Positions 13,549-22,544 of a DNA stretch of 64,000 nucleotides are shown here, piece by piece. The position numbers and the translations under genes were made by a program. Position 1 is the first letter of the stretch. Each line of letters opens with the position of its first letter. The notes under the pieces are model-generated. The model did not search any database. It was not told the origin of the DNA and saw only the letters and a list, made by a program, of their open reading frames with translations. Source of the stretch: Oopsacas minuta (taxonomy: Eukaryota; Porifera; Hexactinellida; Lyssacinosida; Leucopsacidae); the NCBI GenBank assembly GCA_024704765.1, contig JAKMXF010000297.1:186001-250000 (forward strand). The letters are read 5' to 3'.

Positions 13549-15582
13549 TCATGTTGTCACACTCCTAGAGAAATAGCACAACGAGAACAGTTTGGACACA
13601 ATAATGTAACTAAGAGTCAAGTATAATCCCATTAATAGACAAATAGAAACAAGTATACCAACAGCTAACCATGGGGTATACTGACACGTCAAGTAGAAAG
13701 TCTCTTTATCACTATAAGGAAATTGATGACTGAATTGTATTAATTTCCCACTCTTCAAATTGCTATAATTGGTAGTCAAGTTATATCCCATGTAGAATGG
13801 TCTACGTGCAGTGAATATTTGTGGTTTTATATTGTTTGCACCTATAATAGAGTCTTTATGTAGGCAGCAATTGTTGTTATTTGACATTGATTCATTTTTA
13901 GTGCAAAATAGAATTTCTTGATTCTTCTTCATAGCATCCTCAAACCCTAAACACATGACTCGTAATCCAGCATTAGCTGAGCCCTCATTAGAAGGATTAA
14001 ACGCATCATAGCATGGGTAAGGAAACGGGATAACTGTGTAGTTGATTGATTCTACCAAAGTGATATTATAAAAACAGGTATTTCCTGGGAACCACAGTGG
14101 CATAGGTGTTATCATATTTAATCGTTGGTTGAAATATTTTTGGTTTTTCTCATAATCCTTGTAGAATAAGAGCCTAGTCTTATTTATATCTTTATAATAG
14201 AAGTCATTAAAATAATATTCAAGAAAATCAAAAATTGTCAATTGATAGGAGGGTGAACCTGATATTTTAACACTGTCACATGAATTAATGAATGTAGAGA
14301 GGTTTGTTGTCTGAGTATCATTTGGGGGAGGGACTAGTATATAGTCTCCTGGGTGGAAATCTACTTGAAAATCATCTCCATCCGTAAATCTAAGGTATCC
14401 AATGAAAGAAGCACAAAAAACGGAAGAAAATAAAATGATAAATCCGATGAATAGAAAGCGTTTGCGTTTATGTCTCCTCGGTCCAAATTCTTGATTATCA
14501 GATTTCACAGCTCCTTTTTTCGTTGTTGAATATGCGAAATATGTAATGAAAAGTAAAAATAAGAACGAGGGTAGGAATGCTAGTATATCTGCAACGACCG
14601 ACATCGCAAATAAAAACTCTACTGTTTTGGAACTTTCTTTTGCACTCGATACGATTAGGCTAACCAAATGACACTCTATGAGATTAAGGACCAGGTATAT
14701 GAGAAGAAATACTATGTATCCACGTAGATATTTTCTACCAAACTTCATCTCAGTGGTAAATCTGGCTTTCATTGGGTCTAGAAGTAGGGGTTGATCCTCT
14801 TCATTGTCCTCATTAGATTTATTTATCATTAATCGTCTCATGTATAACGCAAATGGAATGAATATTATCAAACTTAACAGGATTTCCACCACCCTTAGTA
14901 ATTTTGCGAAAGTGTGGAATGGGTATGCTTCTAATGCTAAAGTTTGAATAGTTGAATCATCTTCAAAATCACTTATGTTAATGATTAATTCCCAGATATT
15001 AAAATGACAAGCGAACACGAAGATTACCCGAAGTGAAAGAATGAGTGTAAATATTTTGAAGTAAAACTCTTTATCAGTCAAGTTGCTTATGAAATTTACA
15101 AGAAACAAGAACCCCCAAAGTATTAGATTTCCCTCTGCTGCTTCGTATGCTGCCTCCAGGAAGTAGAGTACATAATGAGAAGTTGGAATGACATATATAT
15201 AGAGAGCTTTCGACTCACCCTGCCCCTCATAATTGTTAATTTTCTGCAAATATCTCTCGTCTATGAACATTTTATACAAGAAGTATATCCCATGCACTGA
15301 CATTACAATGGTCAATAACATGAAGATGATAACACCAACCAAGAAACATATAACTATCCGAAAATGATCATATTCGTACTGTTTATCTTTGTCAAAACGT
15401 CCTCCTCCTCCTAGCGTTACCTTCTGTACACGGGAATAACACTTATCAATAAGAAATATAATGAACGGCAAAGTTAATAGTGATACAAGCAAAGATATAG
15501 CGAATACTCCCATACCTATTCCAATATACAGTTTACCTATAGGATAACCGCTACCCACTATCATGTCCCATATCGAAATCAT
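13549..15582 (-). CDS. Unrecognised multi-pass membrane protein with a large glycosylated loop
   Basis: 677 residues, one exon, not assignable to a family. Hydrophobic spans lie near residues 20-45, 76-104, 128-165 (one or two), 175-195, 230-249, 286-310, 323-350, 375-396 and 637-665, about nine helices. Between the last two is a loop of about 240 residues with many N-glycosylation sequons (for example NDT, NLS, NKT, NIT, NYT, NES, NYS) and several cysteines, so it is probably outside the cell or in the lumen. The loop at 250-285 is acidic then basic, and 355-375 is strongly basic, consistent with the cytosolic side. It is divergent from MCU with about 240 bp between starts, so the two may share a promoter. 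It could be a receptor or channel-like protein; sequence alone does not decide. Confidence 0.65.
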   Translation of the reverse strand: MISIWDMIVGSGYPIGKLYIGIGMGVFAISLLVSLLTLPFIIFLIDKCYSRVQKVTLGGGGRFDKDKQYEYDHFRIVICFLVGVIIFMLLTIVMSVHGIYFLYKMFIDERYLQKINNYEGQGESKALYIYVIPTSHYVLYFLEAAYEAAEGNLILWGFLFLVNFISNLTDKEFYFKIFTLILSLRVIFVFACHFNIWELIINISDFEDDSTIQTLALEAYPFHTFAKLLRVVEILLSLIIFIPFALYMRRLMINKSNEDNEEDQPLLLDPMKARFTTEMKFGRKYLRGYIVFLLIYLVLNLIECHLVSLIVSSAKESSKTVEFLFAMSVVADILAFLPSFLFLLFITYFAYSTTKKGAVKSDNQEFGPRRHKRKRFLFIGFIILFSSVFCASFIGYLRFTDGDDFQVDFHPGDYILVPPPNDTQTTNLSTFINSCDSVKISGSPSYQLTIFDFLEYYFNDFYYKDINKTRLLFYKDYEKNQKYFNQRLNMITPMPLWFPGNTCFYNITLVESINYTVIPFPYPCYDAFNPSNEGSANAGLRVMCLGFEDAMKKNQEILFCTKNESMSNNNNCCLHKDSIIGANNIKPQIFTARRPFYMGYNLTTNYSNLKSGKLIQFSHQFPYSDKETFYLTCQYTPWLAVGILVSICLLMGLYLTLSYIIVSKLFSLCYFSRSVTT

Positions 15583-15822
15583 ATCTGCAGTGTATACGTG
15601 TAGCCAAATTTACCAATTCATGATTGTAATTTATTGTATTTATTGCATAATTTACGGCCTATTCTTAAAGAGTCATATATTAACCTGATCATGTATCACT
15701 TCGTATGTAATTTGAATGTTTTAGCTATTTATGTGATATATATTGCAGCATATGTGTGCATAATAATTAACTGTTGACAGAGCGAGTATATCCTCCAATT
15801 TCTTTTACTATTCTTTGTATAG

Positions 15823-16758
15823 ATGTTCTTACGAATTATTCCATCTTACTTTTCACGGTATCACTCCATCCGTTCATTGCTTTTCAAACCCTGTTTTTTC
15901 TCCAGCCAGAGCTGGCATGGATTCAGTGAAAACATTGAGTTGCATTTGAGAGACGGATATCCTTGTTTGAAACTTCCTCTCGTCTCCAGACAGGGTAATG
16001 TATTATTATACCTGAACCCTATTACAGATACTGTGGGCAGCTTAGTATCACACATACGACAGGAAGATCGAGGTCTGCAACAAGTGGAGCTGATGAGTAC
16101 TGAAGGGGACAGATTTGCACTCTCCTCTCCTGTCAAACACCTTCTATTCGAGAACTTTGACCTCCAGCTGAATGACAAGCGTTACAGAGTAAACCTGACA
16201 GAGCAATTGAAGATAAAATCAGGTCTAGATGTTAGTAGTGAATTGTCTAATGAAATAGGAGAAGTAAAGAATTCTATTCACAAACTGTATGTAGCTCTTA
16301 ACATTGATAGACGGCAGTTACAACTATCACATGAATTGACTTCAAGGGCTGAGGTGTTAAGGGAACAATTGGAACCTTCTGAAGAGATAAAGACTGTCGT
16401 AGAGACCAATGCTTGGAGGAATACCCATATTGTTATTTGGAGCGGATTAGGGATTATGGGGGTTAATGCAGGGCTTGTAGGTTACCTCACTTGGTTTGTG
16501 TTATCATGGGATATAGTAGAACCTTTCTCTTACATCATCACATTCTCAACTAGTATACTATTCTACATTTACTTTGTGTTATCTCGAAGTGATCCATCTT
16601 ATCCTGATGCAAGGAGTCGTATCTTTTATTTGAACTTCTACAAAGCAGCTAAGAAACTCAAATTTAATGTGGAAGAATATAATTCTATGAAGAAAGAACT
16701 TACTGAGATTAATATGCGATTAGCAAATCTGAGATCAATTCTACCAGCCATCTCTTAA
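15823..16758 (+). CDS. MCU: Mitochondrial calcium uniporter pore subunit MCU
   Basis: 311 residues, one exon. An N-terminal basic/aromatic presequence (1-30) is followed by the matrix beta-grasp-like domain and a coiled coil (about 140-185). Transmembrane helix 1 (THIVIWSGLGIMGVNAGLVGYL) leads to the signature WDIVEP (229-234), then helix 2 and the closing YPDARSR...FYKAAKKLKF typical of MCU. Asp230 and Glu233 form the calcium selectivity filter; the usual DIME reads DIVE here. MCU carries calcium into the mitochondrial matrix. Human MCU is about 40 residues longer and has several introns. The ATG is preceded by TTGTATAG, which could be a 5'-untranslated splice acceptor. Confidence 0.95.
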   Translation: MFLRIIPSYFSRYHSIRSLLFKPCFFSSQSWHGFSENIELHLRDGYPCLKLPLVSRQGNVLLYLNPITDTVGSLVSHIRQEDRGLQQVELMSTEGDRFALSSPVKHLLFENFDLQLNDKRYRVNLTEQLKIKSGLDVSSELSNEIGEVKNSIHKLYVALNIDRRQLQLSHELTSRAEVLREQLEPSEEIKTVVETNAWRNTHIVIWSGLGIMGVNAGLVGYLTWFVLSWDIVEPFSYIITFSTSILFYIYFVLSRSDPSYPDARSRIFYLNFYKAAKKLKFNVEEYNSMKKELTEINMRLANLRSILPAIS

Positions 16759-16887
16759 CTTATCTTAGAAAATTGTGCTTATTATTTCACTAATTATTTA
16801 CGTTTGTAAGGAAATTAATGTTTGTTACTCGATTGAATTCTACATATACACATATTTCTAAAACTTCTTTCTCATAACTTTTGTATA

Positions 16888-17045
16888 CAGTCAACTCCGG
16901 GTAGAGTCACATCTGGATCAGCTAGTCTTTAAACCAGATTACAAGCTGAAGCAGGATAACCGGAATGATTTAACACTAATTGTATGGTTCTGTTCCTGGT
17001 GAAGTGACCCGATTAACCGATGTCGCTATTAAGCAGAGTTGACTG
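16888..17045. mobile_element. 158-bp MITE, CAGTCAACTCCG family, upstream of DPH3
   Basis: The left end CAGTCAACTCCGGG and the reverse complement of the right end, CAGTCAACTCTGCTTAATAG, form inverted repeats with TA on both sides (16886-16887 and 17046-17047). It has no coding frame. It ends 62 bp before the DPH3 start codon, so it may form part of that gene's promoter or leader. A close relative lies at 18982-19145. Confidence 0.8.
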
Positions 17046-17107
17046 TAGATTTTTCCAAAAAGCTAATTATGGAATTGCTATTATTAGATTATTTTTCTGA
17101 GGTCACT

Positions 17108-17344
17108 ATGTCTGTGTTTCATGACGAGGTAGAGATAGAGGACTTTGAGTGGGATCCAGACACAGAAAGCTACTACTACCCGTGTCCTTGTGGAGATCAA
17201 TTTGTGATAACTCTACAAGAGCTAGAAGATGGAGAAGAGATAGCAACTTGTCCAAGTTGTTCTCTCATTGTTAGAGTAGTGTATGATGTAGATCAGTTCA
17301 GTCATAAGGAAGTAGCAATCTCACAGACTGGATTAACTGTATGA
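17108..17344 (+). CDS. DPH3: Diphthamide biosynthesis protein 3 (CSL zinc finger)
   Basis: 78 residues. [18 protein letters not shown] and [11 protein letters not shown], then ATCPSCSL, are the hallmarks of the CSL-type zinc ribbon, with four metal-binding cysteines in two pairs. DPH3 donates electrons to the DPH1-DPH2 radical enzyme that starts diphthamide synthesis on elongation factor 2, and it also serves Elongator in tRNA wobble-uridine modification. The frame is open further upstream, but this ATG gives the conserved family N-terminus, so it is chosen as the start. Confidence 0.95.
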   Translation: MSVFHDEVEIEDFEWDPDTESYYYPCPCGDQFVITLQELEDGEEIATCPSCSLIVRVVYDVDQFSHKEVAISQTGLTV

Positions 17345-17492
17345 GAAATGTATATGTAGCTACGTAATATACTAGTTCTAATGTTTTATAAATTCATATA
17401 TTACTATTTCTCAATTTGATGCTGAACAGAATAATTTTTTGTAAATCTCCTACATTCATATTAATTTTGATTCTACTAATATTAGTAAACAA

Positions 17493-20400
17493 ATGTCTAA
17501 TTTTCCAAATTCATACGACCCTCAGCTGCAAGCTAAACAGCTGTTAGAAGATGCTACTATCTATGCAAAGGATGCTATAACGTATGACCAGGATAAGAAA
17601 TACCCTAGTGCTCTATTCTTCTACCAGGAGGCTGTAAGTGCTCTCCTCAGAGCATACTCACTGGATCCAACCCTCAAGGAAACACACACGAAAGCTAAAG
17701 AATACCTTGATAGAGCTGACATAATAAAAGCTCTCATTTCAGGCAATACAGACAGTAATAATCACTACTAATGTTATATTATTTTATTTATCTTTTAGAG
17801 AATACTCGTACACCTCTAAACCCACCAGAAAAGGAGACAACTATTTCTAATTTGGAATTAATGATAGAGAATGCTAAACAGCTGGAGCAACAGAGTAAAC
17901 TGAATAGATCCCTCACTCTCTATCAACAGGTAGGAGAAATGGCGATAGCAGCCGCTAGAGCATCAAGAGAGATTAAAGAAGACCGAAAACTTCTTAGTAA
18001 GCAAGCTAAGATCGCGCTAGAAGGAGCAGAGAGAATAAAGTTTACACTCAAGGAGAGGAAGGAGAGTTCCCAGGGTTCATCAGAGAAAGGGCCACAAAAA
18101 GACTATTTGATATCATTCGGAGGGGAACACACACGACATGAGGGTCCTACCCATAGGGTAGCACCAAACAAGCTACTATCCTATCTAGGCACTGATACTA
18201 CTCCTTATCAGGTAATATTATTTAAAGTGAAGATTTTTAGGATAATTATGATTCAATATTTTAGGGGTTGAAGCCTAAGAGCAGTAGCGGAACAGATGAA
18301 CCCCGTCTCCCTCCAAACAAGCTTCTCTCCTATCTAGACGCTGACCCAGAACCAACACAAGTAGACTCTAACCCCTCAGATAACCCTCAGCCTCAACAGC
18401 CCTCTTCAACCAGGAGAGATTATGCTAGCAAGTTCTCTGCCCAGGAACTAGCTGTACTGAAAGGAACCTCTAACATTAATGGGAGAGTATATCTACCTTG
18501 GTTAGATTCAGATCTATCTGAACTCATTGACTACAGACAATTTACTGACTGCTTTAATGATCCTGATGGATTGCCCGCCCTGGCACCTAAACAGAGTGCC
18601 TTGCTACACGGCTGGTTTCGTCCCGGAGACATCTGTGACGAACCTAAGATGGTATACGTAGTTAGTAGCGCTTCTGTTAAGCAGACAATTGTCAGTGATT
18701 GTTCATTCGTGGCTTCTCTCGGAGTATGTGCTGAATATGAGAAGAGATTTAAAAAGAGACTGATCACCAGATGTATATACCCTCAGAACAAGAAAGGACA
18801 GCCTATTATAAACCCATACGGGAAGTATTTTGTGTGTTTAAATCTTAATGGTTGTAGACGTAGAGTAGTAATTGATGATAGATTGCCTATTGGGTCATCA
18901 GGTGAACTACTCTCTTCTTACTCTGTTAATAAAGATGAATTCTGGGTATCTCTGTTGGAGAAAGCTTATATTAAGGTTGTATAGTCAACTCCGTTCTATC
19001 GAACACGTAGCGAAATACCGCTTATATTGAAGGATGAAATTCTACAATTATAGTCCTAAACTGGTCCTAAATCGTCAATATAACGTAAAAATAAATCTCT
19101 TAATTATCGCGGTCCCTTAAGCTTTGATATAACCGGAGTTGACTGTATTATTTCAATTAATTTGTGTGATAAATACCAACTATTTAATGATACATCTGTC
19201 AGGTAATGGGAGGATATGATTTTCCTGGTTCCAGTTCTAATATTGACCTACACGCACTAACTGGTTGGATACCAGAGAGACTCACCCTCAAACCACACCT
19301 CCCTGAGCAACTCAAACCTGACCAAGTCTTCAAGACAATGCTTGACTCCTTCCAGAGAGGACAAGCCTTACTGACTGCAGCTACTGGTAAGATATCTAAT
19401 GTAGATGCAGAAAGAGCTGGGCTAGTGCAGACTCATGCTTATGCAGTATTAGATGTTAAGGAAGTGTTTGGACATAAATTAGTACAGCTTAAGAACCCCT
19501 GGAGTCACAAGAGATGGAAAGGTAACTTTGCTGCTGATGATAAGGCTAGCTGGACCCCTGACCTTAAGAGGGCTCTTGGATTTGATCAACTCGCGGCTAT
19601 GCAGGTACAGGCAATAATTTAAATATATACGAATATGTCTTTAAATAAGAGTAATCAAATTACACGTACTACGAATTTACGAATTCAATCATTTGTTACA
19701 TATTACATATATAGTATGTATATTATTACGCATTCTATTAATTTGTACATATTGTAATATGATTAGTTAATATTATCACACATATACATACACATGCCAC
19801 CTAAATCTAAATCTAAATCTAAACCAAAGAAGAAAACACCTAAACTACCTGACCACTTAATCAATGGTATTGATGACGTAATAGAGCCACCTCATCCTTC
19901 TGATCCTACAGAGTGTGTTACAGATAAAATCTCACTTTTAAAGTCCTCTCTCCATTCTTCTCACCTCACTCAGCTGTCCTGTAGAGAATCAGAATTATGT
20001 CAGCTGGAGCTATTTATAGAAGATCATCTAGACTCTAATCTATCCGGAGCTCTTTATATCTCCGGTCCACCAGGTACTGGTAAAACTGTTTGTATTCGAC
20101 ATGTCATCACACAGATAGAGTCCCGATCTAGACCTGTTAAGAAGCGCAGAAAGAGTGATAAACTTCCTCCCACTAATATCCCTATAATAATAGAAGTTAA
20201 CTGTATGCACCTAAGCTCTCCTACACAAATATTCCGTACTCTATTGGTGTATATGTCTATAAAAGGTAGTGGTAAGGCTGAAGATAAGCTGACTAGAGAG
20301 CTAGTGGGAGAGGGACAGATGGTACTGCTTGTGTTAGATGAAGTTGACAGGTTAGCTGAAGGAAGCGTGGGACAACAGGTCCTGTACTCCCTCTTCTCAT

Positions 20401-22235
20401 GGCCTACTCTCCCTAACTCCAGACTTGTCCTAATTGCTATTGCTAACACACTTGACCTCACAGACAGACTACTACCCAGGCTACAAACTAGACTGAATTC
20501 TCTGCCTACACATCTCTCATTCTCTTCTTACTCACACGATCAGCTGTATCAAATATTATCAGCTCGCCTGGATGAAATCAGCTGTTGGGAACAGCTGATT
20601 AGCCCTGATTCTGTTAAGCTTTGTGCTAGAAAGGTAGCTGCAGTACATGGAGATGCTAGAAAGGCACTTGACGTGTTGAGACGAGCTGTAGAGCTCTGGG
20701 AGTCACAAGGGGGTGATGTCAAGGTATCTGTTCCACATATCGCCCGTACATTCTCACAGGTCTGTTGTGGTACAGGTCTAGGAGCTAAATCAGCTGATAA
20801 CGATACAGGAGAAGAGCTACCTATTCAACAGAAAATAACTGTATGTTCTCTCCTGCTTAAGGTTAGAGATCGTACTAATAAGCAAATAAAGCTAGGAGCT
20901 CTACACGATACTTATGCTAGTGTGTGTAGAGAGAGACACATTACACCGCTAGTACAGTCTGAATTCGTAGATTTGTGCTGTCTGCTGGAGAGCAGAGGTG
21001 TGTTAGAAGTTAAACAAGCTAAAGAAGTTAGACAGTTTGTAATCAGGTTAATGATATCAGAAGGAGATGTAGAGCATGCTCTCAAGGATCAGATACTCCT
21101 CAGTAGCATACTAGCTAAGAAGCCTGATCCTGTATTGTATGATGATAACTATTCATAAATTACTTATTAATAATTCTCTGGATAATGTACATTGATTGTA
21201 GATCTGTAAATTATTTTACTCGACACTTGCTACCTTACTATCGTAAATGCGAATATATCCTTCAGTTACATATGTTATTTTATTGACAGGTTGACAATGG
21301 AGTATTTTGGATTGATTTGAAGTCGTTCCAGCATTTCTTTGATGTAGTATATCTGAATTGGAACCCAGATATGTTCCGCTATAAGAGGAACATACACGCC
21401 TCTTGGTGTCCTGAACATGCAGGACCCATCAAGGACACATATGCTATTGAGAAGAACCCTCAATATCGATTAGAAGTACAATCGAAGGAGGCCGGACAAG
21501 TTTGGGTGCTACTATCTAGACATATTACTGACAAGAAAGATTTTGCTAATAATCAGAAATTCATTACACTACATGTCAAGAAATCTGATGGGAAGAGAGT
21601 ATACTATCCTGGAGAATATCTGCACGAAGGTAACTTGTATTTATGTACGCGTATAATTGGCTAGTTATTACTAATTATACATAATTCTAGGAATAAAGAT
21701 TAATGCTCCTCACTATCTTGCTAAGATATCATTCTCCAAAGGTATCTCCTATTACACACTGATAGTATCACAGCTAGAAGCTCTCAGCAAGATACACTAC
21801 ACCATAAGAGTATACTCTTCTGCTGAAGTAAGTCTAGGTCCTGTACTCAATCCTTACAAGAATACTCGTTCTCTAACAGATGAATGGACCAAGGACACAG
21901 GAGGGGGTTGTGTCAATAACCCAACCTTTATACATAACCCAGTATATCGGTTAGAGATAGAGGGAGCTGGTCCTTTGGGAGCAGCTGATGTTCTGTTTAA
22001 GGTAGAAGGCCCGCGTAAATTCAGTGTTGGTTTCCAGTTAACTCCAGAAGTTAAGACTCCGTCTCTTCCTCAAATGAACAGTGGACCTTACAGACCAGGT
22101 CTAGCCGTGTTAGAAACTTCTCTACCTCCGGGAAACTATTCTATCATACCTTCTACATTTAATCCCGGGGAGGTGGCGCCTTTCTTCCTGACCGTATCCT
22201 GTTCCCACGGATTCAAATTAAACAGAGTGAAATAA
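17493..22235 (+). CDS. CAPN7: Calpain-7 (PalBH-type cysteine protease), 6 exons
   Basis: Exons 17493-17754, 17799-18211, 18265-18975, 19203-19604, 21290-21629 and 21691-22235 join to 890 residues (human about 813). Two N-terminal MIT-like helical repeats (about 10-80 and 95-170) recall those that bind the ESCRT-III protein IST1. The protease core has catalytic Cys in QTIVSDCSFVASLG, His in VQTHAYAVLD and Asn in LKNPWSHKRWKG. Two C2-like domains follow (WVLLSRHITDKKDFANN; GPRKFSVGFQ; IIPSTFNPGEVAPFFL). There are no EF hands, as expected for CAPN7, which works with ESCRT in endosomal sorting and cytokinesis. Intron 3 (18976-19202) is mostly a MITE and intron 4 (19605-21289) contains CDC6 on the same strand. 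The PNKLLSYL peptide occurs twice across the exon 2/3 join. Confidence 0.94.
18982..19145. mobile_element. 164-bp MITE forming most of calpain-7 intron 3
   Basis: The left end TAGTCAACTCCGTTCTATCG pairs with a right end whose reverse complement is CAGTCAACTCCGGTTATATC. TA is present at 18980-18981 and 19146-19147. The element starts at intron base +7 and fills 164 of the intron's 227 bases, leaving an unusual GTTGTA donor. Its ends match those of the element at 16888-17045. Confidence 0.8.
19794..21158 (+). CDS. CDC6: CDC6 replication-licensing AAA+ ATPase, nested in a calpain-7 intron
   Basis: 454 residues, one exon, entirely inside calpain-7 intron 4 on the same strand. AAA+ motifs: Walker A GPPGTGKT (91-98), Walker B LVLDEVD, sensor-1 region IAIANTLDLTDR, LLPRLQTR, and the sensor-2/lid stretch CARKVAAVHGDARKALDV. 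These match CDC6 more closely than ORC1; there is no BAH domain. A winged-helix region closes the protein. CDC6 joins ORC on chromatin and loads MCM2-7 with CDT1. The N-terminal tail is only about 55 residues before the AAA+ domain. It is Lys-rich (KSKSKSKPKKK, likely nuclear signal) with a single visible TP site, versus about 150-200 residues in vertebrates. It needs its own promoter inside the host intron. Confidence 0.9.
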   Translation: MPPKSKSKSKPKKKTPKLPDHLINGIDDVIEPPHPSDPTECVTDKISLLKSSLHSSHLTQLSCRESELCQLELFIEDHLDSNLSGALYISGPPGTGKTVCIRHVITQIESRSRPVKKRRKSDKLPPTNIPIIIEVNCMHLSSPTQIFRTLLVYMSIKGSGKAEDKLTRELVGEGQMVLLVLDEVDRLAEGSVGQQVLYSLFSWPTLPNSRLVLIAIANTLDLTDRLLPRLQTRLNSLPTHLSFSSYSHDQLYQILSARLDEISCWEQLISPDSVKLCARKVAAVHGDARKALDVLRRAVELWESQGGDVKVSVPHIARTFSQVCCGTGLGAKSADNDTGEELPIQQKITVCSLLLKVRDRTNKQIKLGALHDTYASVCRERHITPLVQSEFVDLCCLLESRGVLEVKQAKEVRQFVIRLMISEGDVEHALKDQILLSSILAKKPDPVLYDDNYS

Positions 22236-22544
22236 AGAATTATTTGCTGTTTTTTTTTAATATAACTTTGAGTATATTATTCCGCATGAGCTAAGAGAGA
22301 CTCTGCTGCATTGATATTTAGATATATATTTCTATGATATTCACTACCCTGGTGCCAACCGTAATTATATTTAACACCTTTTGGCGATTAACCATACCAG
22401 AGATTTGGCTCCAAGCGCTAGCAGGCGGAGTCTTTGTCCGGATTGAACATCACCTTTCGTCCAGATTTCTCTATAAACTCCCAATTTTTTTTATGAAATT
22501 ATTTTGCTTCTTAGGTTAGTTGATAATTAATTATTATTACATAC
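22236..22544. other. Spacer between CAPN7 and ZNFX1
   Basis: About 310 bp with a T9 run near 22251. A short open frame (22334-22519) shows no family resemblance. Nothing else seen. Confidence 0.5.

Noticed and set aside
19794-21158. ORC1 as the identity of the nested AAA+ protein
   Set aside because: No BAH domain, and the sensor and lid sequence (NTLDLTDRLLPRLQTR, CARKVAAVHGDARKALDV) follows CDC6.
22334-22519. 61-residue open frame between CAPN7 and ZNFX1
   Set aside because: No recognisable sequence, AT-driven composition, no coding neighbours to join by splicing.
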